Part shown: piece after piece, positions 30,382 through 39,504 of the stretch | Layout: every line of letters begins with the position of its first letter | Numbering within the stretch: position 1 is the stretch's first letter | Assembly (NCBI RefSeq): GCF_027352905.1 | Contig: NZ_DAIEIF010000035.1 | Coordinates: 36,032 to 100,031, forward strand | Direction: 5' to 3' | Length of the DNA stretch: 64,000 nt | Source: Acidocella sp. | GTDB taxonomy: Bacteria > Pseudomonadota > Alphaproteobacteria > Acetobacterales > Acetobacteraceae | Made by a program: the position numbers and the translations under genes | The notes under the pieces: generated by a model | Told to the model about the DNA's origin: nothing | The model's database searches: none | Seen by the model: only the letters and a program-made list of their open reading frames with translations

Positions 30382-31946
30382 CGGACGCCAAGATCGACGC
30401 CGTTCCGCTCAGATCCAGGGTCGCGGTGGGCGGCGCCCTGCTCGGCGCCTTCATGGCCGTGCTCAACATCCAGGTTGTCAACACCTCACTGCCGGATATC
30501 CAGGGCGGCATCGGCACCGGGCTTGATAATGGTGGCTGGATCTCCACCGCCTATCTCATCGGCGAGATCATCGTCATTCCTCTCTCCGGCTGGCTGGCGG
30601 AGGTGTTCTCGCTCAAGCGTTATCTCATCGCCAATACCGTGCTGTTTCTGGTGTTTTCCGTTGCCTGCGGGCTCAGCACCAATTTCCCGGAGATGGTGGT
30701 GCTGCGCGCCATCCAGGGCTTTACCGGAGGCGTGCTGATTCCCCTGGCGCTGGTGTGCGTCATGCTGTTGCTGCCGCCGCGGGCCCGGCCCTTCGGCTTC
30801 TCCATGTTCGCGCTCACCGCCACCTTTGCCCCGGCCATCGGCCCCACCATAGGCGGCTGGATCACCGATAATTATGGGTGGCGCTACATCTTCTTTCTCA
30901 ATCTTGCGCCGGGGCTGTTCATGGTGCCCGCTTTGGCCTGGGGCTTGAATCCCGCCCCCATGCGGCTCGAATTGTTCTGGCGCGGGGATTGGTTCGGCGT
31001 GATCACCATGGCCATCGGCCTCGGCGCGCTCCAGACCGTGCTGGAGGAAGGCAATAAGGATGACTGGTTCGGCTCGCCCTTCATCACCCATCTCTCCATC
31101 ATTTCCGGCATCGCCCTCGCCTTGTTCCTGTTTCAGCAATTGCGGCCCGGCAATAAGAGGCCCATCGTCAATCTCCGCCTGTTCAAGCGCTGGAATTTCA
31201 GCTTCATCACGGTGGCGAATTTTTTGCTGGGCTTCGTGCTGTATGCGGCGGTTTATCTCATCCCCCTCTATCTCGCCGAGGCGCATGGCTACAGCGCCCA
31301 GCAATCCGGCATGGTGATGGCCTGGATCGGCCTGCCCCAGCTTCTCATCATACCCTGCATGCCCTGGCTGATGCGCCGGTTCGATCCGCGGCGGCTCCTC
31401 GCCTTCGGGTTTCTCATTTTCTTCATCAGCATGATGATGAACATCCATCTCGGCCCCAATGATGCCGGGCCGCAAATGCTCGTTCCCAATCTCATCCGTG
31501 CCGTGGGGCAGGCGATGGTGTTTCCTCCCATCACGATGATCGCGACTTCCGGCATCGCCCCGGCCGATGCGGGCACCGCCTCAGCCCTGTTCAACATGCT
31601 GGGCAATCTCGGCGGGGCGGTCGGCATCGCCACGGTGCAGACCTATGTCACCAACCGGGAAAAATTCCACTCCTTTATCATCAACCAGCATGTGAGCTTG
31701 CTGGAACCGGCGACGCGGGCGCGGCTGGACGCGATGCAGGCCTATTTCCAGGCGCATGGCATGGCTGATCCCGGCGCCGCCCGGCACCAAGCCGTCATTC
31801 TGCTCGGCCACACCCTCACCCAGCAGGCCAATTACTTCGCCTATAGCGATGCCTTCGCTCTGCTCGGCTTCGGTATGCTCATCGCGGGGCTCGTCACCTT
31901 ATGCCTGCGCAAGCCGAGCGGCCCCGCCGCGCCCGGCGGCCATTGA
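30378..31946 (+). CDS. DHA2 family MFS drug exporter (EmrB-like)
   Basis: This is a 14-helix proton-driven exporter of the EmrB/QacA group. Motif A-like residues follow helix 2 (GWLAEVFSLKRYL), and motif C-like ATFAPAIGPTIGGWI lies in helix 5. Length is 522 residues, as expected. It starts at a GTG overlapping the EmrA-like stop, so the two are co-translated. Its substrate cannot be told. Confidence 0.9.
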   Translation: MTDAKIDAVPLRSRVAVGGALLGAFMAVLNIQVVNTSLPDIQGGIGTGLDNGGWISTAYLIGEIIVIPLSGWLAEVFSLKRYLIANTVLFLVFSVACGLSTNFPEMVVLRAIQGFTGGVLIPLALVCVMLLLPPRARPFGFSMFALTATFAPAIGPTIGGWITDNYGWRYIFFLNLAPGLFMVPALAWGLNPAPMRLELFWRGDWFGVITMAIGLGALQTVLEEGNKDDWFGSPFITHLSIISGIALALFLFQQLRPGNKRPIVNLRLFKRWNFSFITVANFLLGFVLYAAVYLIPLYLAEAHGYSAQQSGMVMAWIGLPQLLIIPCMPWLMRRFDPRRLLAFGFLIFFISMMMNIHLGPNDAGPQMLVPNLIRAVGQAMVFPPITMIATSGIAPADAGTASALFNMLGNLGGAVGIATVQTYVTNREKFHSFIINQHVSLLEPATRARLDAMQAYFQAHGMADPGAARHQAVILLGHTLTQQANYFAYSDAFALLGFGMLIAGLVTLCLRKPSGPAAPGGH

Positions 31947-32086
31947 GCGTGTTTTTGACGCGCGTCATGTTCGGCGGCGCCATTCCCCGTCATGTGTTGT
32001 GAACGGTCAGGCAGAGGCATGGCTTTTTAAGCATTGGCCTCTCGCCGCCAAATCGTCTAAAGTTTTGATAAATCAGGAGGGTCCAG

Positions 32087-32809
32087 ATGGCTCGAGTGGC
32101 ATTGGTAACGGGTGGAACGCGCGGCATCGGCGCCGCCATCAGCCTGGCGCTGCAGCAGGCCGGGCGGCTGGTGGTGGCCAGCTATGCGGGCAACACGGCG
32201 GCGGCGGAAGCGTTTCATAAACAATCCGGCATCGAGATCGTCAAATTCAACGCGGGAAATTACGAGGAAAGCCTGGCGGCGGTTGGCGATATCGCCGCCC
32301 GCCACGGCGCCATCGAGATCCTCGTCAACAATGCCGGCATCACCCGCGACGCGACGCTCGGCAAGATGACAAGAGAGATGTGGGATGAGGTGATCGACAC
32401 CAATCTCGGCTCCTGCTTCAATCTTTGCAAGGCGACCTTCGACGGTATGAAGGCGAAGAAATTCGGGCGCATCGTCAATATCGGCTCGATCAACGGCCAG
32501 GCCGGCCAAGCGGGCCAGGTGAATTATTCCGCCGCCAAGGCGGGCATGCAGGGCTTCACCAAGGCCCTGGCGCGGGAGGGCGCGCGCCACGGCGTCACCG
32601 TCAACCTCCTCGCCCCCGGCTATGTGGATACGGATATGGTGCGGGCGGTGCCCGCCGACGTGCTGGAAAAAATCATCGCCACGATTCCGCGCGGGCGGCT
32701 GGGCAAGGCGGAGGACATCGCCCGGGGGGTGGTGTTTCTAACCGCGGATGATGCCGATTTCATCACCGGCTCCACCCTCTCCATCAATGGCGGGCAACAT
32801 ATGTATTGA
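32087..32809 (+). CDS. phaB: Acetoacetyl-CoA reductase (PhaB-type SDR)
   Basis: This NADPH-dependent short-chain dehydrogenase reduces acetoacetyl-CoA to (R)-3-hydroxybutyryl-CoA for polyhydroxybutyrate. It has the cofactor motif TGGTRGIG, NNAG, the catalytic Ser in NIGSINGQ, YSAAKAG and the C-terminal STLSINGGQHMY, the ending typical of PhaB rather than FabG. Length is 240 residues. AGGAGG precedes ATG 32087. phaA and phaC are not in the window. FabG-like activity cannot be excluded. Confidence 0.86.
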   Translation: MARVALVTGGTRGIGAAISLALQQAGRLVVASYAGNTAAAEAFHKQSGIEIVKFNAGNYEESLAAVGDIAARHGAIEILVNNAGITRDATLGKMTREMWDEVIDTNLGSCFNLCKATFDGMKAKKFGRIVNIGSINGQAGQAGQVNYSAAKAGMQGFTKALAREGARHGVTVNLLAPGYVDTDMVRAVPADVLEKIIATIPRGRLGKAEDIARGVVFLTADDADFITGSTLSINGGQHMY

Positions 32810-32818
32810 GGCCGCGGA

Positions 32819-33556
32819 TCAACGCAGAGCGAGGGCCTGCCCCTCCCGTAACACGGCCTCCGCCTCCGGCGTCAGCCCCGCCTGTCCGTGCAGCGTCAGG
32901 CCGGGCAGCACGGCATCCGGCGCCCGGCTCGCCTTGCGGGCCTGGAGCAAGACCATTTTTGCTTTGACATTCGGGCGCGGCCAGAGCGGCAGCAGCGTGA
33001 CGCCGCCGCAGCCTGACCGCAGCAGCGCCGCCGCCTCGGCAATGGAAGCGGCGGGCAGGATAAGGGTGATGCTGCCCCCATCGCGCAGCACCCGCAGCAT
33101 CTCCCCCGTCCAGGCCGCTAGCATGGAGGCGGCGGGTACATGGCGCGCCAAGCTCCGGCCCGCGTCCGGCGGGCGGGTGCTCTCCGCGCGGAACCAGGGC
33201 GGATTGGCCATGACATGATGAAAGCTCTGCGCCGGGAAGGGCAGGGCCGTGGCGTCTCCAACCACCGAAGCGAGCCGGGTGAATCCGTTGGCGGCGAAAT
33301 TCTCCGCCGCCAGCCTGGCCAGCGCCGGGTCCCGCTCCACCCCTATCCCCCCTATGCCTTTCACTCGCGCCGCCGCGCATAGCAGGGCTGCGCCCGCCCC
33401 CGTTCCCGCCTCCAGCACCCTCTGCCCGGCTTGGCCGGGCAACGCGGCGGCGAGCAACACGGGTTCAAAGCCGCTGCGGTGTCCGTGGCGGAACTGGCGG
33501 TAGCTTAGCTTTCCGCCCAGCAAGCCGCCCATAGTGGTGGCGCCCTCAGCCTCCAC
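32819..33556 (-). CDS. Class I SAM methyltransferase, TrmN6-like
   Basis: This is a Rossmann-fold methyltransferase resembling the tRNA1(Val) adenine-37 N6-methyltransferase group. It has RSGFEPVLLAAALP, the SAM site VLEAGTGAGAALLCAA, and the adenine-N6 type catalytic motif NPPW (MANPPWF). The frame is open to 33751 but that part is antisense to the polyprenyl synthase; GTG 33556 or ATG 33532 (MGGLLGGKLSYRQ) are the sensible starts. It is divergent from the polyprenyl synthase. Both genes are often neighbours in alphaproteobacteria. Confidence 0.78.
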   Translation of the reverse strand: MEAEGATTMGGLLGGKLSYRQFRHGHRSGFEPVLLAAALPGQAGQRVLEAGTGAGAALLCAAARVKGIGGIGVERDPALARLAAENFAANGFTRLASVVGDATALPFPAQSFHHVMANPPWFRAESTRPPDAGRSLARHVPAASMLAAWTGEMLRVLRDGGSITLILPAASIAEAAALLRSGCGGVTLLPLWPRPNVKAKMVLLQARKASRAPDAVLPGLTLHGQAGLTPEAEAVLREGQALALR

Positions 33557-33629
33557 CGGCTTGACCCTTTTCGTCTGCCGCCCGATATGAGGCTGACCGC
33601 AATCGCATGGACAGGCTGGGGCGCTGATT

Positions 33630-34631
33630 TTGGACGGTGCGACACCATTGACGACCGATGCTCTGGGGCGTCTGACCGCGCTGCTCGAAGCCGAGATGAA
33701 GGCGGTGAACGAGGCCATCCTCGCCCGCATGGACAGCCCCGTGGCGCTCATTCCTCAATTGGCAGCGCATATCGTGGCGGCGGGGGGCAAACGCATGCGC
33801 CCGCTCCTCACTCTCGCCGCCGCCCGGCTGTGCGGCTATCAGGGCGAGCGGCAGATCAAGCTCGCCGCCTGCGTCGAGTTCATCCACACCGCCACTTTGC
33901 TCCATGACGATGTGGTGGACGAATCCAAGCTGCGCCGGGGCTTTGCCTCGGCCAACGCCTTGTTCGGCAACCAAGCCTCCGTGCTGGTGGGGGATTTCCT
34001 TTTTTCCCGCTCCTTCGAGCTGATGGTGGAGGACGGCTCCCAGGAGGTGCTGCGGATTCTCGCCGCCGCCTCGGCGACCATAGCCGAGGGCGAGGTGCTG
34101 CAACTCACCACCCAGAACGATCTTTCCACCACGGAAGAGAAATATTTCGAGGTGATCCGCGGCAAAACCGCCGCCCTGTTCGCCGCCGCCGCCGAGGTGG
34201 GCGGCGTGGTCGCCGGCGCCTCTGCGGAGGATAACGCGGCGCTGCGCGATTTCGGGATGGATCTCGGCATTGCCTTCCAACTGGTGGATGACGCGCTGGA
34301 TTACGCCGCCTCCCAGGCGGAGCTTGGCAAGACGGTGGGCGATGATTTCCGCGAGGGCAAGCTCACCTACCCCGTGCTGCTGGCGCTGGAGGCCGCCACA
34401 TCCGCAGAACGGGATTTCTGGACCCGGACGCTGGCGGAGGGTGAGCAAGGGGAGGATGACCTCCCCACCGCGCTGCGGCTCATCGAGCAGCATGACGCCA
34501 TTCGCCGCACCATCCGCCGCGCCGATGCGTTCATAGACCGCGCCGTCGGGCTTTTGCTGCGCTTTCCGGAAAGCGAGATCCGCGCCGCGCTCGCGGATAT
34601 GGCGCGCTACACCACCGCCCGCAAATATTAG
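33630..34631 (+). CDS. Polyprenyl diphosphate synthase (ubiquinone side chain type)
   Basis: This trans-prenyltransferase of 333 residues extends farnesyl diphosphate to a C40-C50 chain for ubiquinone. It has GGKRMRPLL, the first aspartate-rich LLHDDVVDES, GDFLFSRSFELM, and the second aspartate-rich LVDDALDY. The small residues before the first DDxxD fit long-chain products, but exact length cannot be read from sequence. The start is TTG 33630 (MDGATPLTTDALG); no strong ribosome site is visible. A terminator-like hairpin follows the stop. Confidence 0.9.
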   Translation: MDGATPLTTDALGRLTALLEAEMKAVNEAILARMDSPVALIPQLAAHIVAAGGKRMRPLLTLAAARLCGYQGERQIKLAACVEFIHTATLLHDDVVDESKLRRGFASANALFGNQASVLVGDFLFSRSFELMVEDGSQEVLRILAAASATIAEGEVLQLTTQNDLSTTEEKYFEVIRGKTAALFAAAAEVGGVVAGASAEDNAALRDFGMDLGIAFQLVDDALDYAASQAELGKTVGDDFREGKLTYPVLLALEAATSAERDFWTRTLAEGEQGEDDLPTALRLIEQHDAIRRTIRRADAFIDRAVGLLLRFPESEIRAALADMARYTTARKY

Positions 34632-34660
34632 CGGGCGGCGGCCCGCCTGTTCAGGTTTTT
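34631..34660 (+). terminator. Terminator-like tandem hairpins between polyprenyl synthase and yajC
   Basis: GCGGGC-ggcg-GCCCGC (34631-34646) begins at the last base of the synthase stop and is followed by CCTG-TT-CAGG (34646-34655) and then TTTTT. It lies between convergent genes and overlaps the last codons of yajC. Confidence 0.55.
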
Positions 34661-35004
34661 GCCACGGGCTTTTCCGGCGCGGCGCTGAGCACGGTGGTGA
34701 TGGTGGAGCGCACCACATTGACCGTGACATTCGGCGCGATCTCCACCTCGATCTCATCCGATCCCTCCGCGGCTTTCTTCACCAGCCCGACGATCCCGCC
34801 CGCCGTAACCACCTTGTCGCCGCGCTTCAGCGCGCTCAGGCGGGTGCGCAGCGTTTTCTGCTGTTTCTGCTGCGGCCGGATGAGCAGAAAATAAAAGACG
34901 ACGACGATGAGAACGAGCGGCGCGTACTGCATAAGCGATGCAAGGCCGGAATTGCCTGCGGCGGCGCCAGAAGCGGTTTGCGCGTAGGCGGCGGACATGA
35001 ACAT
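34651..35004 (-). CDS. yajC: Preprotein translocase subunit YajC
   Basis: YajC is a small inner-membrane partner of SecDF. It has one membrane segment (YAPLVLIVVVFYFLLIRPQ), the conserved RPQQKQQK after it, and the cytosolic domain LKRGDKVVTAGGIVGLV. ATG 35004 (MFMSAAYAQ) follows CAGGAG; the longer frame to 35073 is unlikely. Length is 117 residues. secD and secF, which usually follow yajC, are not downstream here; the transcript runs into the convergent polyprenyl synthase. Confidence 0.93.
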   Translation of the reverse strand: MFMSAAYAQTASGAAAGNSGLASLMQYAPLVLIVVVFYFLLIRPQQKQQKTLRTRLSALKRGDKVVTAGGIVGLVKKAAEGSDEIEVEIAPNVTVNVVRSTITTVLSAAPEKPVAKT

Positions 35005-35078
35005 GAGAACTCCTGGTTGCCGTAAAGTCCGGCGGACCATACGTTGCGCGCCGATGCAGTCAACTGGGAGCATGCCGA

Positions 35079-35927
35079 ATGAATGAGGACTTGCTGCGCC
35101 GGATCGCCGAGGCGCTGGAGCGGCTTTCCCCCCCGCCGCCCGCCGCGCCTGATCTGTCCGGCGCGGACGCCTTTGTCTGGCACCCCGCCCAGGCGCGGCT
35201 GGCGCCGGTGCGGCAGGTGGCGAGAGTCGATCTCGCCTTGCTCAAGGGCGTGGAGTCGCAGAAGCGGCAATTACTGGAGAACACGTTGCGCTTCGCTGAG
35301 GGCTTGCCCGCCAATAACGCCATGCTGTGGGGGGCGCGCGGCATGGGCAAATCCTCCCTGGTCAAGGCCGTCCATGCCGAGGCCAACCGGCGCCGCCCCG
35401 GCGCGCTGGCGCTGATCGAGATCCACCGCGAGGATATCGGCAGCCTGCCCGGGCTTCTGAGCCTGCTCCGGCAGACGCCGCGCCGCGCCCTCATTCTGTG
35501 CGACGATCTTTCCTTCGAGAAAGGGGATGGCGATTATAAGGCCCTGAAATCCGTGCTTGATGGCGGCATAGAGGGCCGTCCCGATAACGCGCTGTTCTAT
35601 GCCACCTCGAATCGCCGCCATCTGATGCCGCGGGACATGATCGAAAACGAGCGCTCGACCGCCATCAATCCCGGCGAGGCGGTGGAGGAGGCCGTCTCCC
35701 TCTCGGACCGGTTCGGGCTATGGCTTGGCTTCCATAATGGCGACCAGCAGCAATTCTTCGACATGATCGAGGCCTATGCCGCGTATTACAGCCTGCCGGT
35801 GACGAAGGAGGAGTTGCGCGCCGCGGCGGTGGAATGGTCGGTCACGCGCGGCAGCCGCTCGGGCCGGGTGGCCTGGCAGTTCATCCAGGACCTGGCCGGG
35901 CGGCTCGGCGTGCGCTTGACCGCGTGA
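35079..35927 (+). CDS. DUF815 family AAA ATPase
   Basis: This is a 282-residue ATP-binding protein of the DUF815 group (AAA+ fold). Walker A is GARGMGKSSL (about residues 86-95), Walker B is LILCDDLSFE, and a sensor-like YATSNRRHL with an arginine follows. The role of the family is not established. It is divergent from yajC, a neighbourhood seen in other alphaproteobacteria. The ATG at 35079 lies close to the divergent start and lacks a strong ribosome site. Confidence 0.85.
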   Translation: MNEDLLRRIAEALERLSPPPPAAPDLSGADAFVWHPAQARLAPVRQVARVDLALLKGVESQKRQLLENTLRFAEGLPANNAMLWGARGMGKSSLVKAVHAEANRRRPGALALIEIHREDIGSLPGLLSLLRQTPRRALILCDDLSFEKGDGDYKALKSVLDGGIEGRPDNALFYATSNRRHLMPRDMIENERSTAINPGEAVEEAVSLSDRFGLWLGFHNGDQQQFFDMIEAYAAYYSLPVTKEELRAAAVEWSVTRGSRSGRVAWQFIQDLAGRLGVRLTA

Positions 35928-36020
35928 GAGAGAGGGAGGAAAGGGGACAGCCCGGAAGTACGGCCGATGGGACCGGAGGCGGCGGTTCTCATAAATCCGC
36001 ATCTTTCGTCACGGCACTAA

Positions 36021-36110
36021 GGATGGGTGGCCGAGCGGTTTAAGGCACTGGTCTTGAAAACCAGCGAAGTTGCAAGACTTCCGTGGGTTCGAATCCCACC
36101 CCATCCGCCA
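36021..36110 (+). tRNA. tRNA-Ser (anticodon UGA)
   Basis: This is a class II tRNA of 90 bases with acceptor stem GGATGGG/CCCATCC, anticodon stem CTGGT/ACCAG with loop CTTGAAA (anticodon UGA), a long variable arm, T-arm GGGTTCGAATCCC and an encoded CCA. Confidence 0.96.
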
Positions 36111-36200
36111 TTTCAGTCTTGCCGCTTTCGGTGAGCGCTATGGCCGCCGGTACACGACCCTCGCCCTTTGCGACCCCGGCCCGTTGGGCGAGCGCCGGAT

Positions 36201-37352
36201 TCAAGCGCGCTCGCCCGCCAGCACGCGCAAAACCGCGCGGGCCGCGGCGGCGGAGGCCGTGCCCTGGGGCGGACGCAGGCTGGCCAGGGCATGGCCAAAC
36301 CCGGCGCGCTGGGCCGCCACCTGGGCCGGGTCGCGCAGCAGCCCCAGCACCGTGCCGGCCAGCATGTCCGGGCGGCAATCCGCCTGGAGCAGTTCCGGCA
36401 CCAGCGCCCGTTTGGCGAGCAGATTGATCATCGCCACATGGGGCACCTTGATCAGGCGGCGGCCCAGCGCGGCGGAAACCGGGTTGACCCGGTAGGTCAC
36501 CGCCATCGGCACGCCCGCCATCGCCAGTTCCAGGGTCGAGGTGCCGGATTTGGTCAGCGCCGCCCGCGCCGCGGCAAAAGCGTCGTAACGCTCGTCTGCC
36601 TCGCGGATGATGATGGGCCGCACCGGCCATTGCTCCGCATGCGCCGCCACCACTCCGTCGATGCCAGAAGCCGCCGCCACCACTGGCGCCAAAGCGGGGA
36701 TTTGCGGGCGCAGCAACTCCAGGGTCTGGCGGAAAATGGGCAACAGCCGTCCGGTCTCCGTGGCGCGCGAACCCGGCATCAGCACCACCGGCACCGCCTC
36801 AGCCGGCAGCTTGTGCCTAGCGCGGAAGCGGGCGGCATCGCCCCGGTCCGCCCCGGATTCCAGTACCGGATGGCCGGTGAAGACCGGGTTCAGCCCATGC
36901 GGGGCGAAGAATTCCGGCTCGAAGGGCAGCAGGCAGAGCAGTTCGTCCCACAGCCCGGGAAAATGCCGCACCCGCCCCTGGCGCCAGGCCCAGACCTGCG
37001 GCGCGACATAATGCACCCGCTTCGGCCCGCCGGGGCCAATGGCGCGCAGCACCCGCAGGCAGAAGCCGGGGCTGTCGATGGTGACGAGAATCTCCGGCGC
37101 CGCCGCCCGGATGGCGGCCAGGGTCTCGGCCAGCCGCCGCCGCAGCAGGCCGAGCCGGGGGAGAATTTCCGCCAGACCCATCACCGCGAGATCCTGCATG
37201 GGAAAGAGCGAGGCGAGCCCCGCCGCCGCCATACGCGCGCCGCCAATGCCGGAAAAATGCAGGTCTGGGCGTGCCTCGCGCAGCGCCGCCATCAGCCGCG
37301 CCCCCAGCACGTCGCCGCTCGCTTCCCCGGCGATGATGAAAATCCTGGTCAT
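36201..37352 (-). CDS. lpxB: Lipid-A-disaccharide synthase
   Basis: LpxB joins UDP-diacylglucosamine and lipid X into the lipid A disaccharide on the inner face of the membrane. The GT19-type features are IIAGEASGDVLGARLM at the N-terminus, GIGGARM, HYVAPQVWAWRQGR, LPFEPEFF, LMPGSRATE and TKSGTSTLELA. Length is 383 residues, normal. It is not in the usual lpxD-fabZ-lpxA cluster; it lies next to the cytochrome c gene, while lpxK, waaA and lpxL are 8-10 kb away. Confidence 0.95.
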   Translation of the reverse strand: MTRIFIIAGEASGDVLGARLMAALREARPDLHFSGIGGARMAAAGLASLFPMQDLAVMGLAEILPRLGLLRRRLAETLAAIRAAAPEILVTIDSPGFCLRVLRAIGPGGPKRVHYVAPQVWAWRQGRVRHFPGLWDELLCLLPFEPEFFAPHGLNPVFTGHPVLESGADRGDAARFRARHKLPAEAVPVVLMPGSRATETGRLLPIFRQTLELLRPQIPALAPVVAAASGIDGVVAAHAEQWPVRPIIIREADERYDAFAAARAALTKSGTSTLELAMAGVPMAVTYRVNPVSAALGRRLIKVPHVAMINLLAKRALVPELLQADCRPDMLAGTVLGLLRDPAQVAAQRAGFGHALASLRPPQGTASAAAARAVLRVLAGERA

Positions 37353-37407
37353 GGCAGGGCAGAATGTCCGCCCGCCTTGCCCCTGCCAAGCCCCCCGCGA
37401 CCCCGGT

Positions 37408-39051
37408 TCAGGGCGCGGTCAGCAGTGGTTGCGCCGCGGCGATGAAATGTTTCAGCGCGGCGCGCTTGTCCGCCAGGCTCACCCCCGGCGTCTGCGCCAA
37501 TACCGGGCAATAGGCCGCCACCAGCGTGTTGGTGAGGTCGGCGGGGCTGGCCGAGCTGTTATTCGCGCGCAACGCGGCGACCAGTTCACGGGTGCGGTTG
37601 GGCAGCGTCGCCGGCGTCGCGCCCGCAAAGATGCCGAGCAGGCCATTGCCGGGGTCCGCCACCGTATCCGTCCCCCCCGCCTGGGAGATGCGCGGGCAGC
37701 CCAGCTCATCCGCCGCCTGGCTCGCGGCGGGCGGCAAATTGCCGAGGGCGCGCAGGCTATAGACCATCGCCGGGGTGGCGTCGGGGCTGCCTTTATTGTT
37801 CCAGGCGGTGCGGACGTAATTGCTGATATCGGCGATCTGCTGGTCGCTGAATTGCGCGCCGAAGGCGGGCATTTGCGGGCCTTGATCCGACCAGCGTCCA
37901 AGCCCGCCCAGCACCGCACCGATGACGTTATAGGGTTTCTCGGCGGTGACGGAATCATTGCCCGCGAGATTGGGTACGTTTTTCGGCCCCATCCCCGCGC
38001 CATTCCCCCCGTGGCAGGCGGCGCAATTCGCGCCATACAGCGTCTCCCCCCGGGCGATGGAGGCGCTGGCCTGCGCCACCGGCTTGCCGGGCGGCGTCAC
38101 CTGCGGCTTGGTGGCGGTCTGGAGATAGGCGGCGATATCCTGGATATCGGAGACCGGCAGCAGGCTGGTGGAATTATCGGTCATGTCGCCCATGGCCCCA
38201 TAGGGCGAGCCCTTCACCATGTTGCCGTCATCATGCAGGTAGGCGACGAGATCGTCCCTGTTCCAGCCGCCGACGCCATAGGTCTTGTCGGAGGAAATAT
38301 TGGGGGCGAAGAGATTATCGATCGGCGCGCCCGCATAGGCCCGGCTGGAAATCATCGCCGCCATCAGGTTGCGCGGGGTGTGGCATTCGCCGCAATGGCC
38401 AAGCGCCTCGGTCAGATAGGCGCCGTTCTTCATATGCTCGTCCCAGGCCGGGTTCATCTTCATCGGCCCCGCCTTGAAGAACAGCATCCGCCAGCCGAGC
38501 AGCACCGGACGCTGATTGAAGGGGAAGCTGAGCGAATTGGCCACGGGCGGGGCCGAGACCGGCGCCAGCGAGAACAGATAGGCCTTGATGGCCATCACAT
38601 CCTGATAGGACAGCATGGTGTAGGAGGTGAAGGGCATGGCCGGATAGAGATATTTCGGAAACACCGCGTATTCGTGCCCGGGGGCGATGCCGTCATGCAC
38701 CGCCTCGTAAAACTGGCGGTCGGTCCAGTTGCCGATCCCTGTCGCCTTGTCCGGAGTGATGTTGGGCGAGGCGAGGCCGCCGAATGGCGTGGCGAGAACC
38801 AGCCCGCCGGAATAGGGTGCGTGGCCGGGGCCGGTATGGCAGGGCATGCAATCGGCGGCGGTGGCCAGATATTTACCCCGGGCGATCAGCGCCGCCTGGT
38901 CGGTGGGAGCGGTGAGCGAGGCCGCCGGATAATTGGCGGTGTCGGCGGCCGTGGCCAGGCGGCTCAAGGCCAGCGCCCCCAGGCCGAGAACCAGAACGGC
39001 GGCGGCGAGCAGCGGGCGCGAGGCGGGCAATCCTGGCGGTCTAAAGGGCAT
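37408..39051 (-). CDS. Tri-haem cytochrome c, dehydrogenase-subunit type, with C-terminal extension
   Basis: This 547-residue protein has an N-terminal signal/anchor (PLLAAAVLVLGLGALALSRL) and three haem-binding CxxCH motifs: CMPCH (68-72), CGECH (220-224) and CAACH (343-347). The layout equals the cytochrome c subunit of acetic-acid-bacterial membrane alcohol, gluconate or aldehyde dehydrogenases, which pass electrons to ubiquinone. The last about 90 residues go beyond the third haem domain and carry two cysteines (LGCPRIS, AAYCPVL). No dehydrogenase subunit is adjacent, so the partner is unknown. GGGAG precedes the ATG. Confidence 0.9.
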   Translation of the reverse strand: MPFRPPGLPASRPLLAAAVLVLGLGALALSRLATAADTANYPAASLTAPTDQAALIARGKYLATAADCMPCHTGPGHAPYSGGLVLATPFGGLASPNITPDKATGIGNWTDRQFYEAVHDGIAPGHEYAVFPKYLYPAMPFTSYTMLSYQDVMAIKAYLFSLAPVSAPPVANSLSFPFNQRPVLLGWRMLFFKAGPMKMNPAWDEHMKNGAYLTEALGHCGECHTPRNLMAAMISSRAYAGAPIDNLFAPNISSDKTYGVGGWNRDDLVAYLHDDGNMVKGSPYGAMGDMTDNSTSLLPVSDIQDIAAYLQTATKPQVTPPGKPVAQASASIARGETLYGANCAACHGGNGAGMGPKNVPNLAGNDSVTAEKPYNVIGAVLGGLGRWSDQGPQMPAFGAQFSDQQIADISNYVRTAWNNKGSPDATPAMVYSLRALGNLPPAASQAADELGCPRISQAGGTDTVADPGNGLLGIFAGATPATLPNRTRELVAALRANNSSASPADLTNTLVAAYCPVLAQTPGVSLADKRAALKHFIAAAQPLLTAP

Positions 39052-39105
39052 GAGCCAACTCCCTAAATTTTCTTCAACCTATTTCGCCGCATTCCCGTAT
39101 CCGGA

Positions 39106-39504
39106 TCAAGGGGGCGGGTAAAGCGCCGCCGGGCTGATCTCCGGCGGGGCGGTCTCCACCAGCCCTCCGCCGCGCGCCGCGCGGTAAAAACAACTGCGCC
39201 GCCCGGTGTGGCAGGCCACGCCGGTTTGGTCGACCAGCAGCAATAGCGCGTCGCCGTCGCAGTCGATTCGCAGCTCCACGAGTCGCTGCGTCTGGCCGGA
39301 GGTCTCGCCCTTGCGCCACAACCGCCCGCGCGAGCGGGAGAAATAGCAGACCCGGCCGGTGCGCAGGGTCTCGCTCAGCGCCGCCTCATTCATCCAGGCC
39401 AGCATCAGCACCTCGCCGGTCTCGTGCTGCTGGGCGATGGCGGCCACCAACCCCTCGGCGTTGAAGTTCACCGCGGCGAGGATCTCCTCCAAACCGGGCT
39501 TCAA
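39106..39504 (-). CDS. hisI: Phosphoribosyl-AMP cyclohydrolase
   Basis: HisI opens the adenine ring of PR-AMP in histidine synthesis. The metal-binding signature DCDGDALLLLVDQTGVACHT (Asp81, Asp83, Asp85, Cys98) and GRRSCFYR (Cys105) are intact. Length is 132 residues, the single-domain form without HisE. Its start overlaps the ppk2 stop by 4 bases, an unusual partner; the other his genes are not in the window. Confidence 0.95.
   Translation of the reverse strand: MKPGLEEILAAVNFNAEGLVAAIAQQHETGEVLMLAWMNEAALSETLRTGRVCYFSRSRGRLWRKGETSGQTQRLVELRIDCDGDALLLLVDQTGVACHTGRRSCFYRAARGGGLVETAPPEISPAALYPPP

Noticed and set aside
37039..39066. 675-codon plus-strand frame opposite lpxB and the cytochrome c gene
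   Set aside because: Antisense to two clear genes; the translated sequence is Arg/Gly/His-rich with no domain.
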